Assembly: GCF_900115475.1 (NCBI RefSeq)
Contig: NZ_FOWP01000001.1
Span: forward strand, 186,001 to 250,000
Length of the DNA: 64,000 bases
Origin: Ectopseudomonas composti
Lineage (GTDB): Bacteria > Pseudomonadota > Gammaproteobacteria > Pseudomonadales > Pseudomonadaceae
Direction: 5' to 3'
Shown: piece after piece, positions 10,135-18,494 of the stretch
Layout: each line of letters starts with the position of its first letter
Position numbering within the stretch: the first letter of the stretch is position 1
Translations under genes and position numbers: made by a program
The notes under the pieces: generated by a model
Told to the model about the DNA's origin: nothing
The model's input: only the letters and a program-made list of their open reading frames with translations
Databases searched by the model: none

Positions 10135-10991
10135 GCGAACAACCACGCCAGTACCTGCTGCTCGACGGTGCTCAGATCGACAACCTACTGGCTCAGCTCT
10201 ACCAACTGGACGATGCGCCGCATCTTCACCGACTCTACCAGGGTACTCTCTACCAAGATCTGGCCGATATCGGCCCGGTACTGGTTCAGCTCTCCTGCGC
10301 AAACAGGCTGGAGGAGCATTTCGCCGAGCATTGGCAGGCAACAGCCGGCGTGTGGCTGGAAACCGATGCCAGTGAGCAAGACCTGACTGAACATCTACGC
10401 AGCCTGGTGCACGCCAACGTACAAGGTATGACAGTGCTACTGCGCTACTACGACCCCAGGGTCATGCGGCACTGGCTGGCCGAGTTGCCAGACGAAGAAC
10501 GCAACTATCTGATGGGGCCAGTCAAGCGCGCGCGTATCGCGACTCGTGGCGGAGAGAACGAGCCGATCGAGCTTCAGCGCCAGGCGGCGTCCCCTGCTGC
10601 CCGCTATGACGATACACCCTGGCTGCACCTTAGCGACGAACAGGTCGAGCGCCTCAACCGCGCTCAACTGGAAACCTTCGACGAGCAGGTGCTAGTTCAT
10701 ATCGATCACTACTTCCCCGACTGCCTGGCTGGCAAGAATGTTGCCGCGCGTCAGGCTTGGGCGGTGAGCTGTCGACAAAGTGCCAATGCCCATGGCTACA
10801 GCGCTGCCGACCAAGTTGTGCAATGGGCAAATCTGCGTGCCGTGCTGGGAACGGAGTTTCCGCAGGCACCAGCGCATCAACCCTATCGCCAGATACTCGA
10901 TACACCACAGTTGCGCCCCGAGCAGCGCTTGGAACGCCTGGCCCTCGAACTGCAACGGCAACTGCTGACCGACAAGGAAGTCACCGCATGA
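10131..10991 (+). CDS. DUF4123 T6SS effector adaptor/chaperone
   Basis: A 286-residue protein of the DUF4123 (Tap/VasW-like) family, which helps load effectors onto VgrG. The N-terminal part (YLLLDGAQIDNLLAQLY) and the family-typical LLRYYDPRVMRHW segment around residues 100-112 support this. The start codon overlaps the vgrG stop (ATGA), and its own stop overlaps the start of the next gene in the same way, so the three are translationally coupled. The order vgrG - DUF4123 - MIX effector is the same as VgrG2-VasW-VasX in Vibrio cholerae, which supports its role as adaptor for the next gene product. Confidence 0.88.
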   Translation: MSEQPRQYLLLDGAQIDNLLAQLYQLDDAPHLHRLYQGTLYQDLADIGPVLVQLSCANRLEEHFAEHWQATAGVWLETDASEQDLTEHLRSLVHANVQGMTVLLRYYDPRVMRHWLAELPDEERNYLMGPVKRARIATRGGENEPIELQRQAASPAARYDDTPWLHLSDEQVERLNRAQLETFDEQVLVHIDHYFPDCLAGKNVAARQAWAVSCRQSANAHGYSAADQVVQWANLRAVLGTEFPQAPAHQPYRQILDTPQLRPEQRLERLALELQRQLLTDKEVTA

Positions 10992-13900
10992 CCACCTCGA
11001 ATCAGAACCAGGCACTCAACCTGGCAGCGGCCAACAACGCCGCTCAGCAGAATTTCCCCGCTGAAGACCTGAACTGCTCGGTAGGCGCCTGCCCAGCCAG
11101 GCAGGCAGAGGTTTTCATCGTCCCGACCCGCTATGCCCTCGCCGAACAGCCGGCGGAACATACCTGTCTCCAGCCCGACACCACGCCGCAGAGCCACCCG
11201 ATGGCGCTGCGCCGCCTGCGCACAGGCTACCTTTACCTCTGGCACCACGAAGGTCCCCTACGTCGCTACGCCGTGGCGGCCGACGGTCTGCTGACGGAAC
11301 AAGCCCTGGACGACGAAGACTCCCAGCCCATGCAGGGCCAGGCAGCCGGTATTGCCCTGAACAAACAATACGATGCCTGGCTGCTTTACAGCGAAATCCC
11401 CCTGCCCGCCGAGGCCCGCAAACGACTGACGGATGTACCCGGCGAGCGCCGCGCACGCATGCGCCACATCGCCCTAACGCAAGTGGCCCACAGCCTGAAG
11501 GCGACCCACTGCCCTCCCTTCGACAACGCCGACCAGGTGCTGGCGGAACTGTTGCCCGAAGTGCGCGAAAAAGCCCTAGCCCACGACCATACGCGCAACG
11601 GTGCAGCCCACCGAGAAGGTGTGGACGCCCTCGGCCAACGGATGATGGAGAACCCCAGCTCCGAGAACGTGCAGACCTATGTGAATGCCCGGATCTGGCT
11701 GGCCGAGCGCGAGCGGGCCTCAGCACGCCACCCCGAAGCGGCGCAGCACGGGCCGGGAGAATGGAGTGCGGTCGCCTGGGATATACCCGCCACCGACGCC
11801 TGGCTCAACCGTGCCCGCAGAGAGGGCGCCGAGCTACATGCAGTATTCGTCGCCCTCGATGATGACCTGGGCGTGCTGCGCGACCTCAACCATGAGCAAG
11901 AGCGGCTGGAGGCTGGCCATGAGAACTGGATAGCCGACAACAACCTACGCCAGAGTGTAGGCGGCTTCATCCGCAGCCTGATCCGCGAGGACGGCGGTGA
12001 AGTGGCCAACCTGCTCAACTACCGCTACCGCGACCGTGATATCCAGCTCACCCCTGATCAAGGCGAAACCATTCTGGCCAGCCAGCGTCGGCTGGACGAA
12101 CTGTTCAAGGAAGAAAGCCGCATCAACCAGGAACGCGGCCGCCGCTACAGCCATACCCAAGCCGATGCTGAACTGGCCAGGGTACATGCCGAAGTAGCCG
12201 CCACCACGGCGCCGGTGCGCGGCTTCATACCAATTGAGTTGCATGGAGAAGTTGAGTACGTCGTGCGCGAATACCGCAAGGAAAAGGTCGCCAACCTGGC
12301 CGGTGGCCGCGCCAATGCGCAGGTCGCCGAGCATATCGACCTGGAGCGTATGGACGCTTGGCTCGACCAGGAGGCTCCGGCACACTATCGCCAGGTGGAA
12401 CAACGCCATCAGGCGCTCTATGCCGACCGAGACCGGTTCCTACCCCGCCATGCCTCGGGCACCTGGTTCGTCGACTACGACGATCCCGCGCACCAGCGCT
12501 GGCTCGACGAGTTGGCCGACGCCTGCCTCAGCGCCCAATGCAGCCGCCAGCAGGGCGCCGACCAGTTCGCCGACTATGTGCGCTCCGACGACCCCGGCAG
12601 CCTGCGCCTGGTCTTCCATGCCTGGAGTCCGTCGCTGGAGGCAGCGGTCAACAGCTCCAACCGCCTGAACGAACTGGCCGCCGCGCTCAGCCTCGACAAC
12701 CTAGCCGATACCCGAGCGGCACTGGGCAAGACCCTGGACGAGGCAGCCCTGCGTGCCCTGGAGCGGCTCGCCGACGATGTCGAGGGCTACTGGGCTGGCG
12801 CCATCTCGCGCCTGGGTGCGGCGCTGCTCGCCGGCAAAACCCAGGCCGGCCTCGCCAGCCAGTGGATGGGCCTGCTGCTGGTGGCGCGCTTCGGCCAGGA
12901 CTCGCGCCTGGTACGCGGCCTGGAGAACGGCGTGGAAGTCTGGCGCCTGCTGGGCGAAAAGGCCGACGCCCTGCAGCAGTGGACACGCAACACCGCGCAA
13001 GCCATCCGTAGTGGCAACGCCGCCGGCGTGCTGCAATCCCCGGCGGTACAGAACAGCGGCGGACTACTGCCGCTGGCCGCGCTGCTGCTAAACGCCCTGA
13101 ACGCCAGCAACTATGCCAGCCAGGCCGACTTGCTCGAAGGGGAAGGTGCCCAGCGTCGTGCCGAACACCTGTCCGCCACCCTGTTCGCCGCCGCTGCCCT
13201 GACTGCAGTAGTGCAGAATTGGATGATTATTGGGAAGGGTATTGAGGAGATTGGGCGGAACGCAACAATTGCTCCGACGCTGACTTTGTTTGGGGGGATT
13301 GTTGGACTTCTCTCATTCGGTGCGGCAGGAGCAGAACTCATATCCCTTCAAAAACAAATCGAAAACACCCAGAGCCGGGTTGACCCCTGGCTAGATATCC
13401 GTCGCTTGGCCGTGACCGGGCAGGTAGCAGTCTATGGAGCACAAACTCTATTAGGGCTTGGTCTAACTGGAATGCGCCTGGCCAACAGGATCGATACCCC
13501 TACCGCCATTCGCCGTTTCCGGCTGGGCATGGGGCCGCTCAACCTGCTGTTACTGGGGCTGGGCGGGCTCTACCTCTATGCCTGGTCGCGTCAGTCCACC
13601 CCCTTGCAGAACTACCTGGCCGGCTGCTGCTGGTCGCGTGGCCGCGCCTACAAGCGTGAAAGCCTGGCTGCGGAACAGCAGGTAGCCGAATTCGAACAGT
13701 TGCTCGCCCTGCTGTATAAACCGCGGCTGGGCCTGCGGACTGAGAGCGTGCGGATCGCCGGTACACTGGGCGATACCGTTACCCAGGACGGCATCGCTGC
13801 CCTGACCGTCGACCTGCCGGGAGCCGATCCCGACAGCGTGCAACTGGAGCTGGCCCTGAGCGGCAACCCGACCCCGGCCAGCGTCAGGATATTCGGCGAA

Positions 13901-14251
13901 GGTACCCGGGGTACGCCAACCGACCTGGGCGCCACCTGGCTCGGCGACAGCCGCTGCACCTGGATACCGGCGGGGGAAGGTCAGGGCCTGCGCCTGAGCG
14001 GTTCCTTTGCCCGCCCGCTGACCCGCGCCTCGTTGCGCCTGCGCTATCACAGCCCGGTCGCCTTGCTGGCCGGCCTGGAGAACGTGATCGGCGGCCCACG
14101 TGGGCTCGCCTACACCCTTGGCCCCAGCGGGCTGCTGACCGACGGCGAGGTGATCGAGTTACGCGCCGACGACCCGACCCCGGAGCTGGATCGCGTCACG
14201 CCCCACCGCCTGGACGGCACCGAATACCTGCAACCCAAGGACTCCGCATGA
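10988..14251 (+). CDS. VasX-like T6SS effector with MIX motif and transmembrane domain
   Basis: A predicted antibacterial T6SS effector of 1087 residues. Near the N-terminus, VFIVPTRYAL (about residues 42-51) and RRLRTGYLYLW (about 75-85) form a MIX motif, hRxGhhYhh, as in VasX. Residues 100-690 are mostly helical and without an enzyme signature I recognise. Residues about 695-860 contain three to five hydrophobic helices (LLPLAALLLNAL, LFAAAALTAVVQNW, LTLFGGIVGLLSFGAAG, LLLLGLGGLYLYAW), consistent with a pore-forming domain. The C-terminal part, about 900-1087, appears beta-rich. It is coupled to the DUF4123 gene and to the next gene by ATGA overlaps. Bases 13201-13380, inside the membrane domain, drop to about 49% GC, well below the flanks. 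Pore formation is inferred from family and topology. Confidence 0.85.
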   Translation: MTTSNQNQALNLAAANNAAQQNFPAEDLNCSVGACPARQAEVFIVPTRYALAEQPAEHTCLQPDTTPQSHPMALRRLRTGYLYLWHHEGPLRRYAVAADGLLTEQALDDEDSQPMQGQAAGIALNKQYDAWLLYSEIPLPAEARKRLTDVPGERRARMRHIALTQVAHSLKATHCPPFDNADQVLAELLPEVREKALAHDHTRNGAAHREGVDALGQRMMENPSSENVQTYVNARIWLAERERASARHPEAAQHGPGEWSAVAWDIPATDAWLNRARREGAELHAVFVALDDDLGVLRDLNHEQERLEAGHENWIADNNLRQSVGGFIRSLIREDGGEVANLLNYRYRDRDIQLTPDQGETILASQRRLDELFKEESRINQERGRRYSHTQADAELARVHAEVAATTAPVRGFIPIELHGEVEYVVREYRKEKVANLAGGRANAQVAEHIDLERMDAWLDQEAPAHYRQVEQRHQALYADRDRFLPRHASGTWFVDYDDPAHQRWLDELADACLSAQCSRQQGADQFADYVRSDDPGSLRLVFHAWSPSLEAAVNSSNRLNELAAALSLDNLADTRAALGKTLDEAALRALERLADDVEGYWAGAISRLGAALLAGKTQAGLASQWMGLLLVARFGQDSRLVRGLENGVEVWRLLGEKADALQQWTRNTAQAIRSGNAAGVLQSPAVQNSGGLLPLAALLLNALNASNYASQADLLEGEGAQRRAEHLSATLFAAAALTAVVQNWMIIGKGIEEIGRNATIAPTLTLFGGIVGLLSFGAAGAELISLQKQIENTQSRVDPWLDIRRLAVTGQVAVYGAQTLLGLGLTGMRLANRIDTPTAIRRFRLGMGPLNLLLLGLGGLYLYAWSRQSTPLQNYLAGCCWSRGRAYKRESLAAEQQVAEFEQLLALLYKPRLGLRTESVRIAGTLGDTVTQDGIAALTVDLPGADPDSVQLELALSGNPTPASVRIFGEGTRGTPTDLGATWLGDSRCTWIPAGEGQGLRLSGSFARPLTRASLRLRYHSPVALLAGLENVIGGPRGLAYTLGPSGLLTDGEVIELRADDPTPELDRVTPHRLDGTEYLQPKDSA

Positions 14252-15192
14252 GCCAACCCGCAGCCGGCAACCGCCGCAACGGCCTCTTCTCCCGCGACGA
14301 CTACCTGGCCCCACCGCATATCCCCACCGGCCAGCCGCCCAAGGATGTGCTCAATACCATCTGGCGCAAGAACGAGGTATTTCTCGATATTGGTGACTAC
14401 AGCATAGGCTCTGCGGTCATGGTGCTATGGCCATGCCTGATGCTTTGTTTGCTATTGATTTATTCCACACGGAATAGCTTGCCCGAGTTTTCAAATTTCC
14501 TGTTGGTAGGTGGGGCGATCATTGTTGGCATTCCAACCTTGATCGTACTCTATGGCCTGACCCAGTCAGTCCCTCTCCCTGTACGTTTCAACCGCCAGCG
14601 CCGCGAGGTCTGCGTGCCGCAGAAGGATGGCGGCTACTGGATCGTGCCCTGGGAGCAAGTGACCGCCGCCTCCACTGCCGTCTCCTCGGTTGGCCAGCAT
14701 GGAAAGACCACCCAGGGCATGCTGGTGGTCGGTTTCACCAACCCTGATCCGAACGCCAGGGAGGCGGACAGGCATTTCTCCCTGGGCTTCAGTTGTGGTG
14801 GCGGTACCACGGCCATGTGCCTATGGGAATGCATGCGCAGCTATATGGAGATCGGCCCAGAGGCCGTACCCGATACACGCCTGGGCAAGCGGCCATACGA
14901 GGAAACCCAGATAGGCTCCATCGTGACCAGCCTGCGCAAGGGTGATATCAAGGACGTTCTGCATGGTCTGTTCTTCGTGATATTCCTTGGCACCTACTTC
15001 GCCGAGAAACTCCAGAACCTCAAACTGGCGCCTCCACCCGACCTGACCGATCCCGCCATCGTCGAATGGTCAAAACCCCTGCCCCCCGAACAATGGGCCA
15101 AGCGCTCCCCGGAACTGGAGCGTGCCATTGCTGAGCGAGAGGCTAAGTTGGCCCAACAGGCAGGCACAGCGGAAGATGAATCGAGCCGGTAA
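14248..15192 (+). CDS. DUF6708-like membrane protein, candidate immunity protein to the effector
   Basis: A 314-residue membrane protein whose start overlaps the effector stop (ATGA). A hydrophobic hairpin at about residues 55-105 (VMVLWPCLMLCLLLIY, then FLLVGGAIIVGIPTLIVLYGL) is followed by a soluble beta-rich part (VRFNRQRREVCVPQ, WIVPWEQVTA) as in DUF6708 proteins. A third hydrophobic stretch (VLHGLFFVIFLGTYF) lies around 245-260, and a charged C-terminal tail follows. Position after a VasX-like toxin fits the place of TsiV2 in Vibrio. Bases 14401-14580, covering the hairpin, are about 49% GC like the effector's membrane segment. The immunity role is inferred; DUF6708 is matched by eye only. 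Confidence 0.65.
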   Translation: MSQPAAGNRRNGLFSRDDYLAPPHIPTGQPPKDVLNTIWRKNEVFLDIGDYSIGSAVMVLWPCLMLCLLLIYSTRNSLPEFSNFLLVGGAIIVGIPTLIVLYGLTQSVPLPVRFNRQRREVCVPQKDGGYWIVPWEQVTAASTAVSSVGQHGKTTQGMLVVGFTNPDPNAREADRHFSLGFSCGGGTTAMCLWECMRSYMEIGPEAVPDTRLGKRPYEETQIGSIVTSLRKGDIKDVLHGLFFVIFLGTYFAEKLQNLKLAPPPDLTDPAIVEWSKPLPPEQWAKRSPELERAIAEREAKLAQQAGTAEDESSR

Positions 15193-15536
15193 TGGATGCC
15201 ACACTATCGATAAAGGCCGCTCTGGCGAACACCCTATTGCTCATACTGGTGACCGGCACCATCAATCATATCTATGCTGCCTTCTTCGGAATTCGCAGGC
15301 TGGATAGGTACTTCTCCCGCAAGCCTGATCCAAGCTGGGAATCACGGAGCCCGTTCGATGGTTTCTATAGATTGCACAAGTACAGTTTTCTCTACTCGCT
15401 GGGCATACGCCGCCCCGCTGTAGGCGCGGGTCTATCGCTCTGGCTGTACTTCTCGTTCTTCAGCCTCTCGATCATTTGGATCACATTAGGCTTGGCGGCG
15501 CTCGGCAGGTATTTACTGGTCGGCCCCTTTGCCTAG
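15192..15536 (+). CDS. Small two-TM membrane protein, first of a tandem pair
   Basis: A 114-residue protein with hydrophobic segments at about residues 8-30 (ALANTLLLILVTGTINHIY) and 80-110 (LSLWLYFSFFSLSIIWITL). The middle contains RLDRYFSRKPD, SPFDGF and HKYSFLYSLG. Its start overlaps the preceding stop (TAATG). It is clearly paralogous to the next gene, which has the same length and motifs in the same order. I do not recognise the family. Its position in the effector cluster suggests an immunity or accessory membrane function. Confidence 0.65.
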   Translation: MDATLSIKAALANTLLLILVTGTINHIYAAFFGIRRLDRYFSRKPDPSWESRSPFDGFYRLHKYSFLYSLGIRRPAVGAGLSLWLYFSFFSLSIIWITLGLAALGRYLLVGPFA

Positions 15537-15548
15537 GCGTATCCCGGC

Positions 15549-15893
15549 ATGAGTGACGCATCGCACCTGCAAATCTTATTGGTCCTCGTCTGGGTGCTGC
15601 TTTTCGTAACCGGCGGCTTCAACGGCATCTACCTCTGCTTCCATGGGATAAGTCGGCTCGACCCATACTTTTCCAGGCTTCCTGATTTCAGGCAGGAGTC
15701 CGTCAGCCCCTTCGACCGCTTCTGCCGGATGCACCGCTACAGCTTTCTCTACACCCTGGGCTTGAATAAACCCAGGGTCAGCCTGCCCCTGTCGATATGG
15801 TTGTACTTCACCTGCATCAGCCTGACGGTATTCTGGATCAGCATGGCCATCGGCCAACTCAAGATTCATTTCGGGTTCAACCCTCTGGCATAG
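15549..15893 (+). CDS. Small two-TM membrane protein, second of a tandem pair
   Basis: A 114-residue paralogue of the preceding gene. Shared blocks in the same order are RLDpYFSRlPD, ES-SPFDrF-R-H-YSFLYtLG and SlWLYF, framed by hydrophobic ends (LLVLVWVLLFVTGGFNGIY and LTVFWISMAIG). The gap to the first copy is 12 nt and the ribosome site is weak. cueR starts only 36 nt after its stop codon, so cueR may be partly read from this cluster. Function unknown; see the preceding entry. Confidence 0.65.
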   Translation: MSDASHLQILLVLVWVLLFVTGGFNGIYLCFHGISRLDPYFSRLPDFRQESVSPFDRFCRMHRYSFLYTLGLNKPRVSLPLSIWLYFTCISLTVFWISMAIGQLKIHFGFNPLA

Positions 15894-15929
15894 TCACGCG
15901 GAGTTCCTGCCTACGAGAAGGCTGTATCC

Positions 15930-16361
15930 ATGAACATCGGCCAAGCCGCCAAAAACACCGGCCTCAGCGCCAAGATGATTCGCTACTACGAGTCCATCGA
16001 CCTGCTGCCCCATGCCGGACGCACGGAGAGTGGCTATCGGCAATACAACGCAAGCGACCTGCACCGCCTGGCCTTTATCAAGCGGGCGCGGGATCTGGGG
16101 TTTTCACTGGAGGAAGTCGGCAAGCTGCTTGCGCTGTGGCAGGACAAGCAGCGCGCCAGTGCCGATGTGAAGGCGCTGGCCGAGGAGCATATCGCCGAGT
16201 TGGAGCGCAAGATTGCCGAAATGAGTGCGCTGCGCGACACGCTGGTGGAGCTGGCGACCAGTTGCCAGGGTGACAACCGGCCGGACTGTCCGATCCTCAA
16301 AGGCATCGAGCAGGGCGTGGGCTGTGGCGCATCCATCTGTGCGCACGGAGGTACCGTGTAG
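15930..16361 (+). CDS. cueR: CueR, Cu(I)-responsive MerR-family activator
   Basis: A 143-residue MerR-family activator with an N-terminal winged helix (MNIGQAAKNTGLSAKMIRYYE), a long dimerisation helix, and a C-terminal metal loop. The residues that define Cu(I)/Ag(I) selectivity are in register with E. coli CueR: Ser77, Cys112 and Cys120 (CQGDNRPDC). The C-terminal tail GCGASICAHGG adds further cysteines as in other Pseudomonas CueR. The start follows AGAAGG. Its targets are the two dyads in front of copZ and copA. It is separated from copA by the vgrG cargo cluster. The TAG stop codon is the start of an intergenic palindromic repeat. Confidence 0.95.
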   Translation: MNIGQAAKNTGLSAKMIRYYESIDLLPHAGRTESGYRQYNASDLHRLAFIKRARDLGFSLEEVGKLLALWQDKQRASADVKALAEEHIAELERKIAEMSALRDTLVELATSCQGDNRPDCPILKGIEQGVGCGASICAHGGTV

Positions 16362-16416
16362 CCTGGATGCAATCCGGGGGAGGCTGCGAAAACGCCCCGG
16401 ATTTCATCCGGGCTAC
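16358..16416. repeat. CCGGAT-type palindromic repeat after cueR
   Basis: Imperfect inverted repeat beginning GTAGCCTGGATGCAATCCGG and ending CCGGATTTCATCCGGGCTAC. The same unit occurs at 45267-45326. The first bases include the cueR stop codon. Downstream (to about 16518) are a further half copy (CAATCCGGGGGCATGCG) and a GGCGCACCCTACG arm. Confidence 0.8.
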
Positions 16417-16530
16417 GGCTCTGCGCGCATGGAGACCCAGTGCAATCCGGGGGCATGCGAGCGTCACTACAGGATGTAAGCAGGCCCACAAAGCAGGTGC
16501 GCGCGGCGCACCCTACGCAGTGAAGCCGTC

Positions 16531-17418
16531 TCAGCGCATCCAAGGCGGGATCGGTTCGGCGTCCTTGGGTTCGTCTTCGGCGTTGAGCAGGGCCTGCTTC
16601 TTCGCTTCCTCGGCCAGGGCAGCCTTGATCTCGCGCATTACCGCGTCGATGTCGGCGGCGTCCTCGGGCTCGGCGAATTCGCCGGTCAGCTGCGTATCGG
16701 GCAGCAGTTTGCCGGCCTCGTAGAGCGCCCACATTTCCTTGGCGTACTTGGTGTACCTGAGCTCGGGAGCGAACTGGCCAAAGTACTCGGCCATGTTGCG
16801 CACATCGCGCTCGAGCATGCTGAAGGCGTGGTTGTTGGCGGCGGCGTCCACGGCTTGTGGCAAGTCGATGATCACCGGGCCTTCGGGGCCGAGCAGCACG
16901 TTGAATTCCGACAAGTCGCCGTGCACCAGGCCGGCGCAGAGCATCTTGACGATTTCCTGGATCATGAAGGCGTGGAATTCACGCGCGTCATCCGGGTGCA
17001 GGTCGACGTCATTGAGCCGTGGTGCCACGTCGCCCTCGCCGTCGCCCACCAGCTCCATCAGCAGTACGCCGTCGAGAAAGTCGTAGGGCTTGGGCACCCT
17101 CACGCCGGCATTGGCCAAACGGAACAACGCGGCGACTTCGGCGTTCTGCCATGCGCTTTCCTGCTCCTTGCGACCATATTTGCTGCCCTTGGCCATGGCC
17201 CGCGCCTGACGGCTGCCACGCACCTTGCGGCCTTCCTGATACTCGGAAGCCTGGCGAAAGCTACGTTTGTTGGCTTCCTTGTAAACCTTGGCGCAACGCA
17301 GCTCGTCGCCGCAGCGCACCACATAAACCGCTGCTTCCTTGCCGCTCATGAGCGGTCGCAGCACCTCGTCCACCAGGCCGTCTTCGACCAGGGGTTCAAT
17401 ACGTTTGGGCGTCTTCAT
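16531..17418 (-). CDS. RIO-family atypical serine/threonine kinase (PA4780-like)
   Basis: A 295-residue RIO1-type kinase. The nucleotide loop is replaced by the RIO form SGKEAAVYVV (about residues 27-36), and the catalytic lysine lies in CAKVYKE. The catalytic loop is HGDLSEFN, and the metal-binding segment is IDLPQAVD, where other kinases have DFG. The C-terminal tail is acidic. In P. aeruginosa the homologue lies near cueR (PA4778/PA4780, from memory), so this gene and cueR look like an old neighbourhood. The substrate is unknown; eukaryotic RIO kinases act in ribosome maturation, which cannot be assumed here. Confidence 0.88.
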   Translation of the reverse strand: MKTPKRIEPLVEDGLVDEVLRPLMSGKEAAVYVVRCGDELRCAKVYKEANKRSFRQASEYQEGRKVRGSRQARAMAKGSKYGRKEQESAWQNAEVAALFRLANAGVRVPKPYDFLDGVLLMELVGDGEGDVAPRLNDVDLHPDDAREFHAFMIQEIVKMLCAGLVHGDLSEFNVLLGPEGPVIIDLPQAVDAAANNHAFSMLERDVRNMAEYFGQFAPELRYTKYAKEMWALYEAGKLLPDTQLTGEFAEPEDAADIDAVMREIKAALAEEAKKQALLNAEDEPKDAEPIPPWMR

Positions 17419-17506
17419 CGGTGTGGATCACGGGTCCTTTTTGGCCAGAGGCGGACTTTCAGAGGCCATCCTCTCACAGCGCGGGGCAGATGCCGACTCC
17501 CTCTGT

Positions 17507-18394
17507 TCAGGCACTGACCAGATGACGCCTGAGCGCCTCGATGGCGTAGCGTACTTTGGCCGGCTGAGCGTCGCGCCGAGGGGTGACGATATGCAGGCCG
17601 ATGGGCTCGAGTTGCCAATCCGGTAGCAGCGGCAACAGCTCGCCGCGAGCCAGCAGTTCACGGATTTCCGGCTCAGGCTGCAACGACACACCCATACCCG
17701 ACAGGGTGAACTGGCGCGCGGCCAGGATGTTGTTGCAGCTGATGCGCATCTCCAGCCGCAAGCGCTGCTGCACTCCACCGGGGCCATGCAAGGTCAGGTG
17801 CTGGCTACGTTCCAGATGCAGGCCGATCCAGTCGAGCTTGAGCAATTGCGACGGCTCGATTGGCAAACCTGCACGGGCCAGGTAGGCCGGAGCAGCGCAC
17901 AGGATCATGCGCCAGTTGGTCACATAGCGTGCTACCAGGCTGGAGTCCTCCTGGCGGCCGACACGGATGGCCAGATCGATACGTGATTCGATCAGGTCGA
18001 TCTGCTCATCGTGAAAGAACAGGCTCAGGCTCAACCCCGGATGGGCACTGAGCAACGGCGCCAGCGCTTCGCTCAGCAACGGCCCGGAAAACCCGACCGG
18101 GGCGGCGACACGCAACTCGCCCACCGGCGCATCACGCTGCTCGGCCAGGCGCTGCTCGGCTCGCTCTGCCAGTTCGACTATCTGCCGGCAGCTTTCATAG
18201 AACTGCGCGCCGGCCTCGGTCAGGGTCAGTTTGCGTGTGGTGCGGTGCAGCAGCGTGACGCCAGTGGCCTCCTCCAGTCGGCGCATCTGCTGACTGACCG
18301 CCGAAGCCGTCATGCCCATGACTTCGGCAGCTGCCACCATCGAGCCCTTCTGCACCACGGTAGCGAACAACGCCATGCGCTTGAGTTGCTCCAT
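17507..18394 (-). CDS. LysR-family transcriptional regulator
   Basis: A 295-residue LysR regulator with an N-terminal helix-turn-helix (FATVVQKGSMVAAAEVMGM, then ASAVSQQMRRLE) and a periplasmic-binding-like effector domain from about residue 90. It resembles the PA-rich subgroup related to DmlR and AaeR. It is divergent from the NAD(P)-binding protein gene at 18495 across 100 bp, so that gene is the likely target. The inducer cannot be predicted. Confidence 0.92.
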   Translation of the reverse strand: MEQLKRMALFATVVQKGSMVAAAEVMGMTASAVSQQMRRLEEATGVTLLHRTTRKLTLTEAGAQFYESCRQIVELAERAEQRLAEQRDAPVGELRVAAPVGFSGPLLSEALAPLLSAHPGLSLSLFFHDEQIDLIESRIDLAIRVGRQEDSSLVARYVTNWRMILCAAPAYLARAGLPIEPSQLLKLDWIGLHLERSQHLTLHGPGGVQQRLRLEMRISCNNILAARQFTLSGMGVSLQPEPEIRELLARGELLPLLPDWQLEPIGLHIVTPRRDAQPAKVRYAIEALRRHLVSA

Positions 18395-18494
18395 TATGAA
18401 GCCCTTCTTAATTATCCAAGTATATCAGGCCACTTTTTCCAGACTTTATCCAGCGGTGATCATGTATCAACCATCACCTACCAAGGATTACTTC

